A DNA stretch of 64,000 nt from positions 62,001-126,000 of the forward strand of contig NZ_JADWDC010000005.1 in the NCBI RefSeq assembly GCF_020640915.1. The letters are read 5' to 3'. Positions 35,570-44,761 of this stretch are shown piece by piece. A program made the translations under genes and the position numbers. A model generated the notes under the pieces. That model was given only the letters and a program-made list of their open reading frames with translations, searched no databases and was not told where the DNA came from. Position 1 is the stretch's first letter. Each line of letters opens with the position of its first letter. This DNA is from Waterburya agarophytonicola KI4 (GTDB lineage: Bacteria; Cyanobacteriota; Cyanobacteriia; Cyanobacteriales; Xenococcaceae).

Positions 35570-36448
35570 ATGTATTTAGTAACTGGTGCTACGGGATCGT
35601 TAGGTAGAAGAATTGTCAAACAATTGAGGAGTGATGACCAGCTAACAAGAGCCTTTGTGCGTTTATCTTCAAAATTTGGCGAATTGTCAGATCGGGGTGC
35701 AGATATTTTTATTGGTGACTTAAAGCAAGAAAGAGATATTGAGAAAGCTTGTCGCGATATAAACTATATTATCAGCAGCCATGGATCGGGCAATGACCCT
35801 CAAGCTCTAGACTATCGAGCTAATATCGATCTGATCGATCAGGCGATCGCTAATAATGTAGAACATTTTGTGTTTATTTCGGTTTTGGGCGTAGATCGCG
35901 GTTACGAAGATTCTGTGACTTTCAAAGCAAAACGAGAAGTAGAAAAGTATTTAATCAATAGCGGTTTGAGCTATACAATTCTGCGTCCTTCAGGATTTGC
36001 TAATAATCTTATTCCTCTAGCAGAAAGGTTTCGAGACACGGGAATATATTTATCTATTGGCGAACAAAAAAATCGTTCCTCAATCGTCAGTACTGACGAT
36101 CTTGCCACAATTGCGATCGCTTCTTGCCAAATTGAAGCAGCAAAAAATCAAATATTTGCCGTAGGTGGACCCGATAGTCTCAAAAGAGAAGATATTCCTC
36201 GTATTTTCTCTCGTTTATTCGATCGCGAACCAATTGTCATCAATCCACCCCTACAACTATTTGACGGTTTGAGAGCGGGAGTCGGTTTAATTAATCCCCA
36301 ACTAAATAAGTCTTTGGGTACATTAAGGACTCTTTTAGCCCATGAATTTTACTGTACTCCAGAAGAAATATTTCGCTTAGAATCGACTTTTGCGATCGAG
36401 ATGGAATCTCTAGAAAGCTTTCTGCGTCGTTATGTAGGACAAAGTTAG
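35570..36448 (+). CDS. NAD(P)-binding atypical SDR, Ycf39/NmrA-like
   Basis: A 292-residue atypical short-chain reductase. The dinucleotide-binding motif is VTGATGSLGRRIV at the N-terminus, followed by GDLKQERDIEKAC, the strand VEHFVFISVLGVD, and YTILRPSGFANNLI. The active-site Tyr-x-x-x-Lys of classic SDRs is not evident, as in the NmrA/Ycf39 group. Ycf39 relatives assist photosystem II and chlorophyll delivery in cyanobacteria, but several paralogues exist and this one may have another role. AGGA lies six bases before the ATG. A strong terminator follows the gene. Confidence 0.87.
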   Translation: MYLVTGATGSLGRRIVKQLRSDDQLTRAFVRLSSKFGELSDRGADIFIGDLKQERDIEKACRDINYIISSHGSGNDPQALDYRANIDLIDQAIANNVEHFVFISVLGVDRGYEDSVTFKAKREVEKYLINSGLSYTILRPSGFANNLIPLAERFRDTGIYLSIGEQKNRSSIVSTDDLATIAIASCQIEAAKNQIFAVGGPDSLKREDIPRIFSRLFDREPIVINPPLQLFDGLRAGVGLINPQLNKSLGTLRTLLAHEFYCTPEEIFRLESTFAIEMESLESFLRRYVGQS

Positions 36449-36502
36449 TCTCGGAGTTTTGAAATTAATTAATCAATTAATGCGATCGCATTAAAAATAG
36501 GT

Positions 36503-36537
36503 CAAGTTCGATTCAATCGAACTTGGCTTTTATTTTG
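36503..36537 (+). terminator. intrinsic terminator after the Ycf39-like gene
   Basis: CAAGTTCGAT (36503-36512) and ATCGAACTTG (36516-36525) form a perfect ten-base stem with a three-base loop, followed by GCTTTTATTTTG. The remaining bases up to the next gene at 36755 are AT-rich with no further gene. Confidence 0.85.
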
Positions 36538-36754
36538 ACAATCCTCAATCGTATCTGCTTAATTTTGTCAAAACCATCGTAATTTTAGAATACTGTCTTA
36601 AAAAAGAGTCAGGAATGATTATTTACTACTTATTACTTACTTAGCTATCTGGGTAAGTTGAAATTATGGAGCGATCGAAAATTATTTAATTTACAACCTA
36701 TTAGTTTCGCTCGAATTTAAGTAACTAACGCCAAAGCAAATCACAAAAGTCATC

Positions 36755-39076
36755 ATGGAAAATATTTATCCTGCTAGCCCAATAGATGTTCCTCCAAATC
36801 TACGAAAACCCAGAAAGAGCTACAAACAGCGAGCCATATTAGCAATGGTGGGGCTGTCACTATTTGTCACCTTATACTTCACTTTAACCTCTTGGTTTAT
36901 TTGGACGGCTTATCGATTATTCACCACTCCTAATGTGGAGTTTGAAGGAATGTTTATTGGAGTTTTATCCAGTTTTCTGGCGGTGTTTATGGTAAAACCA
37001 TTGCTGCGAGTTAGGCATAGTTCCGAATCTAAAGATATTGAAATTACAGCCAAAGATGAACCCCGACTATTTGAATTCATCTATCGCCTTGCAGATGAAG
37101 CTCAAGCACCGCGACCTCACCGAGTCTTTTTATCTCCAAGAGTTAATGCTGCCGTTTTTTATGATGTTTCCATTTTAAATTTATTTTTCACCTCTAAGAA
37201 AAACTTAGAAATAGGTTTGGGGTTGGTCAATATTTTGACTTTGGGAGAATTTAAGGCAGTTTTAGCCCACGAATTTGGTCACTTTGCTCAACGTTCGATG
37301 GCGGTAGGTCGTTGGGTTTATATTGCCCAACAAATCGCTTCTCACATTATCCACGAACGAGATGCTTTAGATAAATTCTTGAGAGTTTTGTCTCGCGTCG
37401 ATATACGAATTGCTTGGATTGGCTGGCTCTTATCCTTAATTGTTTGGTCGATTCGTTCTTTGTTAGAAACAGCATTTCGCTGGTTACTTTTGGCGCAGCG
37501 CGCACTGTCGAGAGAAATGGAATTTCAGGCAGATTTAGTCGCAGTATCCCTCACGGGTAGCGATGCTTTAGTCCATGCTTTACATCGCATTCATGCAGCG
37601 GATGATGCTTGGGATCGCACCTTGAGTTTTGCTAGTTCGGAGATGAGAAATAATCGCCTGGTGACGGATTTGTTTACGATTCAAAACCATTCCATCAACA
37701 AAATGAGAGAAATTCTGAACGATCAAGAATACGGTCAAGCACCTAAGTTACCAGATCTAGAACCAGAAAATCACCGTGTATTTCAAGCTGCGATCGCCGA
37801 ATCTCCCCGTATGTGGTCGACTCATCCTTCCAATGTCGATCGCGAAAACAACGCCAAGCGAATTTATGTTGCTAATGCTTGTGACAATCGCTCTACTTGG
37901 GATTTATTCGCCAATTCTAAACAAATACGACTAAAAATGACCAAAAACCTACTTGATGGTGCGTCTCCTTCTAATGATGCTAAGTCGGTCAATATCCAAG
38001 ATTCTCTCGAACAATTCGATCACCAATACAGTCGTCTCTACTTAAATCCCCTCTATCAAGGCAATTACTTGGGTCGTTCTATAGTGGGTCATGCAGCTAG
38101 TACTCCAGAGTTGTACGAATCGTCCCATAAAAATCGCAATCTAGAACAAGATCTAGCCTCTCTATATCCCGAATCATTAGTTGACGATTTAGAAAAACTC
38201 AGAGTTTTAGAAAGTGAGAAAGCATCTCTAAGAGCTTTGCAAGAAGGATATGTCAAAGCTCCTGAAGGTGTCATCAGACATCGAGGAAAAACTATTTCTC
38301 GTCTAGATCTACCTTCGACCATTGCCCAAGTCAATGTGGAGTTGAGAGCAGTCAAGGAAAGAATTCTATTCCACGATCGCCTTTGTCGAACTACTCACCG
38401 TAGGATTGCCGTTAAGATGGGTCGTGGTTGGGAACAATATTTAGTTGGTTTGCTAGAGATTTTGCACTATACAGACCATACAGAAGCCAATTTAAGAGAT
38501 GCTCTGGGGTATTTAGATAATGTGGTGGGAGTGATTACCGCAGACGGCAATGTTAGCGGAAAAGAATTGCAACGTTTGTTAGTGGCTGCCACGGAGGTTT
38601 ATCAGGTTTTGGCTTTGGTATACGAACAAAGTAGTTTAGTTAAAATCGATGCCAATCTATCTCAAGCCTTTGACAATCTTACTTGGGGAGAAATATTAGG
38701 CTCATTTGAGCTTGTTAGTCCCGACAGACAAAATATCAATCAGTGGATGAATATAATTCATAACTGGTTTGGGGTAACTATCAATGCTCTTTCTGCATTA
38801 AAACTAGAAGCATTAGAACAATTATTAAAAGCAGAGGAAATGCTATCTAATGCCTATCGTCAATCAGAAACATTAGAAACAGCCCCCGATCCTTCCCAAA
38901 CACCAGAACAATATTCTGTTTTGTTGCCAGGTAAAGAACGAAAAAGACAAACTCGCTTGGGTTGGTGGGATAGATTCCAAACCGCAGATGGTTTAGTCCC
39001 ACAAATCTTGAGATTGGTTGTAGCAGGAACGATTATCGCTTCTGTTCCGATAGCTGTAGCGACTTTGAGTCAATAA
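36755..39076 (+). CDS. M48 family zinc metalloprotease, membrane
   Basis: A 773-residue membrane protease. Two helices lie near residues 28-50 and 64-85. The zinc motif HEFGH is at 172-176 in LAHEFGHFAQRS. A second pair of hydrophobic stretches (about 218-250) flanks the segment SREMEFQADLVAVSLTG, which supplies the third ligand glutamate. The long C-terminal region has helical parts (LRDALGYLDNVVGVITADGNVSG...) and a final membrane helix near 750-770. M48 proteases such as HtpX and Oma1 cut damaged membrane proteins, but this large cyanobacterial form is uncharacterised. It stands alone between a terminator and a DprA-like gene. Confidence 0.9.
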   Translation: MENIYPASPIDVPPNLRKPRKSYKQRAILAMVGLSLFVTLYFTLTSWFIWTAYRLFTTPNVEFEGMFIGVLSSFLAVFMVKPLLRVRHSSESKDIEITAKDEPRLFEFIYRLADEAQAPRPHRVFLSPRVNAAVFYDVSILNLFFTSKKNLEIGLGLVNILTLGEFKAVLAHEFGHFAQRSMAVGRWVYIAQQIASHIIHERDALDKFLRVLSRVDIRIAWIGWLLSLIVWSIRSLLETAFRWLLLAQRALSREMEFQADLVAVSLTGSDALVHALHRIHAADDAWDRTLSFASSEMRNNRLVTDLFTIQNHSINKMREILNDQEYGQAPKLPDLEPENHRVFQAAIAESPRMWSTHPSNVDRENNAKRIYVANACDNRSTWDLFANSKQIRLKMTKNLLDGASPSNDAKSVNIQDSLEQFDHQYSRLYLNPLYQGNYLGRSIVGHAASTPELYESSHKNRNLEQDLASLYPESLVDDLEKLRVLESEKASLRALQEGYVKAPEGVIRHRGKTISRLDLPSTIAQVNVELRAVKERILFHDRLCRTTHRRIAVKMGRGWEQYLVGLLEILHYTDHTEANLRDALGYLDNVVGVITADGNVSGKELQRLLVAATEVYQVLALVYEQSSLVKIDANLSQAFDNLTWGEILGSFELVSPDRQNINQWMNIIHNWFGVTINALSALKLEALEQLLKAEEMLSNAYRQSETLETAPDPSQTPEQYSVLLPGKERKRQTRLGWWDRFQTADGLVPQILRLVVAGTIIASVPIAVATLSQ

Positions 39077-39179
39077 TGAGGGGCAAGAATAAAGTTTTAC
39101 CACAAGCTATCGCTTTAGTTGACAATCTTTTGTTACAATTGTCGGCGTGAAAATAATATTGACAAGATAGATATATTAA

Positions 39180-39701
39180 TTGAGCCAACAACCATTAGAT
39201 ACTGTAACTCTAAGCGATCCCAGTCTCGATACATTGACTCAAGAACTAGCTGCGATTCAGCAAACTGGTTCTAAGAGAATTGCGTTACTAGGTTCTCGCC
39301 ACGTACCGATTATGCACCAACAGCTAATCGAGATGATGAGCTATGCCTTAGTTTTAGGGGGAAATCGCTTGCTTACCTCTGGAGCTATCGGCACTAATTC
39401 AGCAGCAATAAAAGGTGCAATGCGTGCCGATTCTAACCTGCTGACGGTAATTTTACCTCAAAGTTTATCTCGTCAACCCAAGGAGTCCCGCAGTCAATTG
39501 GAAAACGTAATTCATCTAATTGAAAACTCCAAAAACGATAATCTTTCTTTGGGCGAAGCTAGTGCTATGTGTAATAGCGAAATTGTTGCTCGCTGCGATC
39601 AACTAATTTGTTTTGCTTTTCATGACAGCAATACTTTATTAAAAACCTGTCATGAAGCGGAAGATTTACGCAAAATAGTCACTCTGTTTTATTTTGATTG
39701 A
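39180..39701 (+). CDS. DprA-like Rossmann-fold protein (short form)
   Basis: A 173-residue protein starting at TTG (39180). The central part has the DprA/LOG nucleotide-fold pattern: RIALLGSRHVPIMHQQLI, then a long helix and GGNRLLTSGAIGTNSAAIKGAM, close to the GSR and SG-A-GID-AAH motifs of the DNA-processing protein DprA. The winged helix of true DprA is missing and the length is about half. Similar short proteins are widespread in cyanobacteria and are often labelled DNA recombination-mediator protein A. A DNA-binding or nucleotide-binding role is inference. It is followed by a MAPEG gene after 32 bases. Confidence 0.75.
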   Translation: MSQQPLDTVTLSDPSLDTLTQELAAIQQTGSKRIALLGSRHVPIMHQQLIEMMSYALVLGGNRLLTSGAIGTNSAAIKGAMRADSNLLTVILPQSLSRQPKESRSQLENVIHLIENSKNDNLSLGEASAMCNSEIVARCDQLICFAFHDSNTLLKTCHEAEDLRKIVTLFYFD

Positions 39702-39733
39702 ATAACGATAATTAACACCCATTAAATAAGCAC

Positions 39734-40144
39734 ATGAAATTATCTGTTGATATAATACTGCTCTGTTCGGTGGTGGGGGCAGTAATTTTAGTGTACGCGC
39801 CTTTTTTGGTAGTTGGTTGGGGGCGTTTGCAAGCAGGATACGACCAATCTGCCCCGAGAGCGATGTTCGATAAATTACCCCCTTATGCCCAAAGGGCTAC
39901 CTGGGCGCACCAGAATAGCTTTGAAGCCCTGACAATTTATGGCTTAGCTGCACTGATGGCTTATGCAACGGGGGTGGATTCAGACTGGGGGAGGAATGCC
40001 GCGATCGCTTTTTTAGTGGCTCGCCTGTTTTATTCTGTGTTTTATATTGCTAATATTCCTGTCGGGCGATCTCTCATGTTTGCGATCGGTTCTCTTTCTG
40101 CTTGGACTTTATTTGGTTTGAGTATTTTGCAAATTAGTCACTAG
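39734..40144 (+). CDS. MAPEG family membrane protein
   Basis: A 136-residue protein with four hydrophobic helices (about residues 5-27, 62-80, 88-106 and 114-133). The sequence between the first two helices (RATWAHQNSFEALTIYG) has the N-x-x-E-x-L-like pattern of the MAPEG family, whose eukaryotic members conjugate glutathione to lipids. The bacterial short forms are uncharacterised. It is probably in one transcript with the DprA-like gene (32-base gap). A strong hairpin follows. Confidence 0.85.
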   Translation: MKLSVDIILLCSVVGAVILVYAPFLVVGWGRLQAGYDQSAPRAMFDKLPPYAQRATWAHQNSFEALTIYGLAALMAYATGVDSDWGRNAAIAFLVARLFYSVFYIANIPVGRSLMFAIGSLSAWTLFGLSILQISH

Positions 40145-40158
40145 TTACGATCAGGAAA

Positions 40159-40194
40159 CCCGATCGTTTCCGCCTTATTTTCGGCGCGATCGGG
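40159..40194. terminator. bidirectional terminator between MAPEG and pdhB
   Basis: CCCGATCG (40159-40166) pairs with CGATCGGG (40187-40194). An inner stem CGCC (40171-40174) pairs with GGCG (40183-40186). It lies exactly in the gap between two converging genes. Confidence 0.75.
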
Positions 40195-40216
40195 CTATCT
40201 TGACTTATAAATTAAA

Positions 40217-41200
40217 TTAAATTCTGTCTTCCATCATTTTTTGTACCGCTTCAGCAATTTGTGCGGGCTGCACGATGGTTAAACTTTCCAACTTGCCATT
40301 GTACGGTGTGGGAATATCTTGAGAAGATAGACGCAATACAGGGGCATCTAGCTCGTCAAATAGCTGCTCGTTGATTAATGCTACTAATTCCGCAGCAATA
40401 CCACCAGTTTTCATACATTCTTCAACGATGATTACTTTATGAGTTTTGCGGATCGATTCGCTAATGGTTTCCATATCAAATGGCTTGAGAGAAATTAGAT
40501 CGATAATTTCTGGATCGTAGCCTTGTTTTTCGATCTCTTTAACTGCTTGAGTACAATGGTGACGCATCCGCGAATAGGTGAGGATAGTTACATCCTTTCC
40601 TTTACGTACCATTTCTGCTTTATCTAAAGGTAGAACGTACTCATCATCGGGCAGATCGTCTTTGAGGTTGTAGAGTAAAACGTGTTCAAAAAATAGTACG
40701 GGGTTATCGTCTCTGATAGCTGCTTTGAGTAAACCCTTGGAGTTATAGGCTGTCGAACAAGCAACAATTTTCAATCCTGGTACAGCGTGAAAATAGGCTT
40801 CCAATCGTTGAGAGTGTTCTGCACCCAACTGTCTGCCCACACCCCCAGGCCCTCTAATTACCATGGGAATTTTAAAGTTACCGCCAGATGTATAGCGCAA
40901 CATCCCTGCGTTATTAGCAATTTGATTGAATGCCAACAGTAAAAAACCCATGTTCATCCCCTCAATCACGGGGCGCAAACCAGTCAAAGCTGCTCCCACA
41001 GCCATGCCACAAAAGCTATTTTCCGCAATAGGAGTATCTAATAAACGTAGATCTCCATACTTTTTGTATAGATCTTTGGTGACTTTGTACGAACCACCAT
41101 AATGTCCGACATCTTCGCCCAAGACGAAGACAGTTTTGTCTCTTGCCATTTCTTCGTCTGTCGCTTCTCTCAAAGCGTTAAACATTAAAGTTTCAGCCAT
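40217..41200 (-). CDS. pdhB: pyruvate dehydrogenase E1 component, beta subunit
   Basis: A 327-residue subunit of the thiamine-diphosphate-dependent pyruvate dehydrogenase, which makes acetyl-CoA. Typical stretches are [18 protein letters not shown], the motif [51 protein letters not shown] and [12 protein letters not shown]. The length and sequence match the cyanobacterial and plastid form. The alpha subunit gene is not in the window. AAGGA lies nine bases before the ATG. The adjacent plus-strand gene (TldD/PmbA) diverges. Confidence 0.96.
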   Translation of the reverse strand: MAETLMFNALREATDEEMARDKTVFVLGEDVGHYGGSYKVTKDLYKKYGDLRLLDTPIAENSFCGMAVGAALTGLRPVIEGMNMGFLLLAFNQIANNAGMLRYTSGGNFKIPMVIRGPGGVGRQLGAEHSQRLEAYFHAVPGLKIVACSTAYNSKGLLKAAIRDDNPVLFFEHVLLYNLKDDLPDDEYVLPLDKAEMVRKGKDVTILTYSRMRHHCTQAVKEIEKQGYDPEIIDLISLKPFDMETISESIRKTHKVIIVEECMKTGGIAAELVALINEQLFDELDAPVLRLSSQDIPTPYNGKLESLTIVQPAQIAEAVQKMMEDRI

Positions 41201-41327
41201 AATAATTTATCCTTCAGTCACCAAAAATTAATATTATCATTACCAGATTGGTACTATGTAACTTTATATAGTTTAGGCTTTAAAAGCAAAAGCTCATAGG
41301 TTATTACTACTCAATTGTTAGTTCAAT

Positions 41328-42674
41328 ATGACTTCCGCCACCCTCAATAGTTTTATTACTCAATCTGAAGCCCTCGCTTTAATTGATTTTGCGATCGCCC
41401 AATCTCAAGCAGATGGTGTATTTGTGAGTCTGGATGCTTGCGAAAAAGCCCTCAGTCGCTTTAGCGAGAATCAAATTAGTCAGAACGTCCGCAAGAACAC
41501 TTTTAGCCTGACGATCACTAGTTATTTTGGCAAGCGGAGTGCCACCGCTTCTACAACACAATTGGATCGAGATGCGATCGCCTTGACTGTCAAGCGGGCT
41601 GAAGATCTTGCCACCATTGCCCCAGAAGATCCTGAATGGGTAGAATTATTACCCGAACAAACTTATAGTAGTCGTATCCCTGCCTTCGATCCCCCTACCG
41701 CTACTCTTTCCCCCCTCAAAAAAGGTCAAATAATTCAACAGGTATGTTCTTTGAGTCAGGATGCAGCAGTCAACGGCTCGGGTACCCTGAGTTTTAGTGC
41801 GGATCTTTATGCTATCGGTAATTCGGCGGGTTTGCGAAGTTGCGATCGCTCTACGGAAGCGGATTTTAGCTATACTGCCCGTATTGACAATGGTTCTAGC
41901 TGGAATCGTTGTACTGCCTGGAGTATCGAACAATTACCAATTATGGAATTAACCAAAAAAGTAATTGAACGGGCGATCGCTTCGAGAAATCCACAAGTTG
42001 TTCAGCCTGACGACTATACCGTCGTTTTTGAGCCTTCTGCCTTTGCTAGTTTGCTTCCTTGGGTAATTTGGAATCTGGATGCCCGTGCAGCGGATGAAGG
42101 ACGTTCTTTTATGTCTCTCAGGGATGATTCTGGCAAGCCTATCGGCAGTAAAGTTGGCGATCGACTATTTAGTCCTATGGTGCAAATCCAGCGTAATTCC
42201 GCCCATCCTCTGTTGCAAGGAGGTAGGTTTTTTGGCAATGGTTTACCGAATGAGGAGTTGAATATTATCCGAGATGGTATTCCCCAAACTCTTGCTTACA
42301 GTCGTTATTGGGCAAAAGAAAAAAGTCAAGAAGCTACTGGCGTAATGTCTCCAATTGTGATGGCGGGTTCGGATAAAACCGTGGCGGATTTGGTTGCTAG
42401 TACGGAAAGAGGTATTTTTGTCAGTCGTGCTTGGTATGTGCGTTATGTTAATCCTCGCACTTTGGAAGTTACGGGAATGACTAGAGATGGTACTTTTTTG
42501 ATTGAAAACGGTAAGATTTCTTATCCAATTAAGAATCTACGCTTTAATCAGTGTTTGCCTGAGATGTTGAATAATATTGTGGGGGTGAGTCGGGTTAAGC
42601 GTTGTGGTGGTAGCGTTATTCCTGGTTGCAAAGTGGAGAATTTTCACTTTAGCAGTATTACCGATAGTATTTAA
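41328..42674 (+). CDS. TldD/PmbA family protein (TldE-like)
   Basis: A 448-residue member of the TldD/PmbA family. It has the N-terminal part with RFSENQISQNVRKNT, the middle TEADFSYTARIDNGSS, and the C-terminal barrel with FEPSAFASLLPW, GVMSPIVMAGSDKTVADLV, ERGIFVSRAWYVRYVNPRT and DGTFLIENGKISYPIKNLRF. The HExxxH zinc motif of TldD is not present where expected, so this is more like the non-catalytic TldE/PmbA partner. TldD/TldE pairs remove leader peptides or degrade unfolded peptides; a TldD partner would be elsewhere. It is followed by a HIP1-built hairpin. Confidence 0.85.
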   Translation: MTSATLNSFITQSEALALIDFAIAQSQADGVFVSLDACEKALSRFSENQISQNVRKNTFSLTITSYFGKRSATASTTQLDRDAIALTVKRAEDLATIAPEDPEWVELLPEQTYSSRIPAFDPPTATLSPLKKGQIIQQVCSLSQDAAVNGSGTLSFSADLYAIGNSAGLRSCDRSTEADFSYTARIDNGSSWNRCTAWSIEQLPIMELTKKVIERAIASRNPQVVQPDDYTVVFEPSAFASLLPWVIWNLDARAADEGRSFMSLRDDSGKPIGSKVGDRLFSPMVQIQRNSAHPLLQGGRFFGNGLPNEELNIIRDGIPQTLAYSRYWAKEKSQEATGVMSPIVMAGSDKTVADLVASTERGIFVSRAWYVRYVNPRTLEVTGMTRDGTFLIENGKISYPIKNLRFNQCLPEMLNNIVGVSRVKRCGGSVIPGCKVENFHFSSITDSI

Positions 42675-42708
42675 GACATTCAACATTAGAGATTGAGTAA
42701 TTATGAAA

Positions 42709-42743
42709 AGCGATCGCATCTTTCTCGGATTTAAGCGATCGCT
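42709..42743. terminator. hairpin built from two HIP1 octamers
   Basis: AGCGATCGC (42709-42717) and GCGATCGCT (42735-42743) can pair over nine bases with a 17-base loop, followed by CTAAAAATT. It lies in the gap between the converging TldD/PmbA and ubiD genes and may terminate both. Confidence 0.55.
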
Positions 42744-42750
42744 CTAAAAA

Positions 42751-44259
42751 TTATTTCATATCGTAGCCGAACAAATTAGCATCCACCTCACCCAGATCTA
42801 TATCTCCCAAACCGTATTCTTGCCAACGTCTCGATACCATTGCCGATACATCATCATCAGATTCTAAAGGTTCGCCCCATTCGTGGTTAGTTTCGGGAGG
42901 AATTTTGGTGGTTGCATCGATACCCATCCGTCCGCCCAAACCAATTTTTTCACTAGCAAAATCTAAAGTGTCAAAAGGAGTATCGGGCAGAATAAAGACA
43001 TCGCGAGAAGGGTCTACTTTAGAACTAATTGCCCATACTACCTGACGAGGATCGCGGATATTAATATCTTTGTCTACCACAATCACAAACTTAGTGTAGG
43101 TAAATTGGGGTAAGGCACTCCAAAAGGCTAAAGCTGCCCTCCTTGCTTGACCAGGATAGGCTTTATCAATAGAAATAATTGCTGCTTTATAGCTTAACGC
43201 TTCCATTGGCAGGAAGAAATCGACTATTTCTGCAACTTGTTGGCGCAAAATGGGAGTATAAATCCGATTTAAAGCGATCGCCATCATTGCTTCTTCTTTG
43301 GGAGGACGACCGCTAAAGGTAGTTAAATAAATGGGATCTTTACGATGGGTCATGCAGTGGAAACGCACGAGAGGAGAGTCTTCAACTCCACCGTAGTATC
43401 CCATGTGATCTCCAAATGGCCCATCGGGTAGCATTTCTCCTGGGGTAATTGTTCCTTCTAAAACAAACTCAGAATCTGCGGGGACTTCAAGATCGACAGT
43501 TTGGCATTTGGCTAACTTGACTCCACTACCACCATACAATCCTGCAAACAACCATTCAGATAGATCTACAGGGATAGGAGTAGCTGCTGCCATAATAATC
43601 ATGGGATCGACTCCTAAAGCGATCGCAACTTCTAATTTTTTACCCGCTTCGGCTGCTTTTCTCAGGTGTCTTGCACCACCACGGACAGATAACCAGTGAA
43701 CGGTCATGGTGGTTTTAGACTGTAGCTGGAGACGATATACCCCAACATTGGGCGTTCCAGTTTCAACATCTTTGGTGATGACCAAACCCAAAGTAATAAT
43801 TTTTCCCGCATCCCCAGAATAGGGGCGAATCATCGGGATTTTATTCAGGTCTAATTCTTCTTCTTCTAAAATTACTTGCTGGCAGGGGGGAAAGAAATCA
43901 CGTCCTGGTTTTGCCTTGAGAACATCAAACAGTACTTTGCCAAAATCTACAGCTTGCTTGATTTTCTTAGGTGGCTTGGGTTGTTGCAACATGGCAAGTT
44001 TTGAACCCAACGTTTCCAATTCTTCTGGGGCTTCCATGTTCATCGACCAGCAAATTCTCTCTACCGTCCCCATTAGGTTTACGGCGACAGGAAAAGGCGA
44101 ACCTTTGACGTTTTCAAATAGTAGTCCAGGTCCTCCTGCTTGCAGCATCCGATTAGAAATTTCGGCTATTTCTAATTCAGGATCGACCAAAGCAGAAATG
44201 CGTCTTAGTTGTCCTTTCGATTCTAAAAGTTTAATAAATCCCCGTAAATCTCTAGCCAT
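42751..44259 (-). CDS. ubiD: UbiD family decarboxylase
   Basis: A 502-residue prenylated-FMN-dependent decarboxylase. It begins MARDLRGFIKLLESKGQLRRI. Typical blocks are GGPGLLFENVKGSPFPVAVNLMG, IGVYRLQLQSKTTMTVHW in the cofactor domain, EFVLEGTITPGEMLPDGPFGDHMGYYGG with the acidic active-site loop, and MGIDATTKIPPET near the end. In cyanobacteria this enzyme is placed in plastoquinone synthesis, removing the carboxyl group of the prenylated 4-hydroxybenzoate ring. The flavin prenyltransferase UbiX is not seen here. The start ATG fits family length; a 61-residue small protein gene lies upstream on the same strand. Confidence 0.93.
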   Translation of the reverse strand: MARDLRGFIKLLESKGQLRRISALVDPELEIAEISNRMLQAGGPGLLFENVKGSPFPVAVNLMGTVERICWSMNMEAPEELETLGSKLAMLQQPKPPKKIKQAVDFGKVLFDVLKAKPGRDFFPPCQQVILEEEELDLNKIPMIRPYSGDAGKIITLGLVITKDVETGTPNVGVYRLQLQSKTTMTVHWLSVRGGARHLRKAAEAGKKLEVAIALGVDPMIIMAAATPIPVDLSEWLFAGLYGGSGVKLAKCQTVDLEVPADSEFVLEGTITPGEMLPDGPFGDHMGYYGGVEDSPLVRFHCMTHRKDPIYLTTFSGRPPKEEAMMAIALNRIYTPILRQQVAEIVDFFLPMEALSYKAAIISIDKAYPGQARRAALAFWSALPQFTYTKFVIVVDKDINIRDPRQVVWAISSKVDPSRDVFILPDTPFDTLDFASEKIGLGGRMGIDATTKIPPETNHEWGEPLESDDDVSAMVSRRWQEYGLGDIDLGEVDANLFGYDMK

Positions 44260-44368
44260 ATAAAGAAATGTAAAGCAATAGTTCTATTATCAGTCTAGAA
44301 GAGTTAGGGAGCAATCTCCAATCAGTTTGCCATATCGTCTGAGGTGAAAACTATTTGAAGATTTGATT

Positions 44369-44554
44369 TTAGCGATCGCTTTTTAGAGAGATTTTGAGAT
44401 CGTAATCTTGATTCATGGCATCGATCACATTGTGTAGGGCATCAATAAATTCGCTTTCCGAACTAGAATTCAAAGCATTTAGCAGATAATTTCTACCTCC
44501 TTGAGGTTGACAAAGGAATTGGATTACCCGATCGTTATTACTTTGATTCTTCAT
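44369..44554 (-). CDS. small hypothetical protein, 61 aa
   Basis: A 61-residue hydrophilic frame in an otherwise empty gap. It starts MKNQSNNDRVIQFLCQPQGG and ends KISLKSDR. The middle (LLNALNSSSESEFIDALHNVIDAM) looks like two helices and faintly recalls the front half of HigA-like antidote proteins, but the DNA-binding half is missing. No partner toxin gene is adjacent. It might be a remnant, a small regulator, or chance. No function is assigned. Confidence 0.4.
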   Translation of the reverse strand: MKNQSNNDRVIQFLCQPQGGRNYLLNALNSSSESEFIDALHNVIDAMNQDYDLKISLKSDR

Positions 44555-44761
44555 GGGAACAATTTAGATTAAAAATGTTATTTGTAGTTAGATATACTTA
44601 AAATTATCTATCCCTATTAGACTACATTTCTTCAGTTAAAGAACTAATGCGATCAATAGAAATAAGTTATACTACGGGGCAATACTTATAATAACAAGTT
44701 AAAATTGTCTACTTTGATATTGTTTGCTGCTTCTTTTTGATTAAGGCGATCGCAATTAATA

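Noticed and set aside
36600-36650. TTACT/TTATT-rich stretch that resembles a heptamer array
   Set aside because: The period drifts between six and eight and no unit repeats more than twice.
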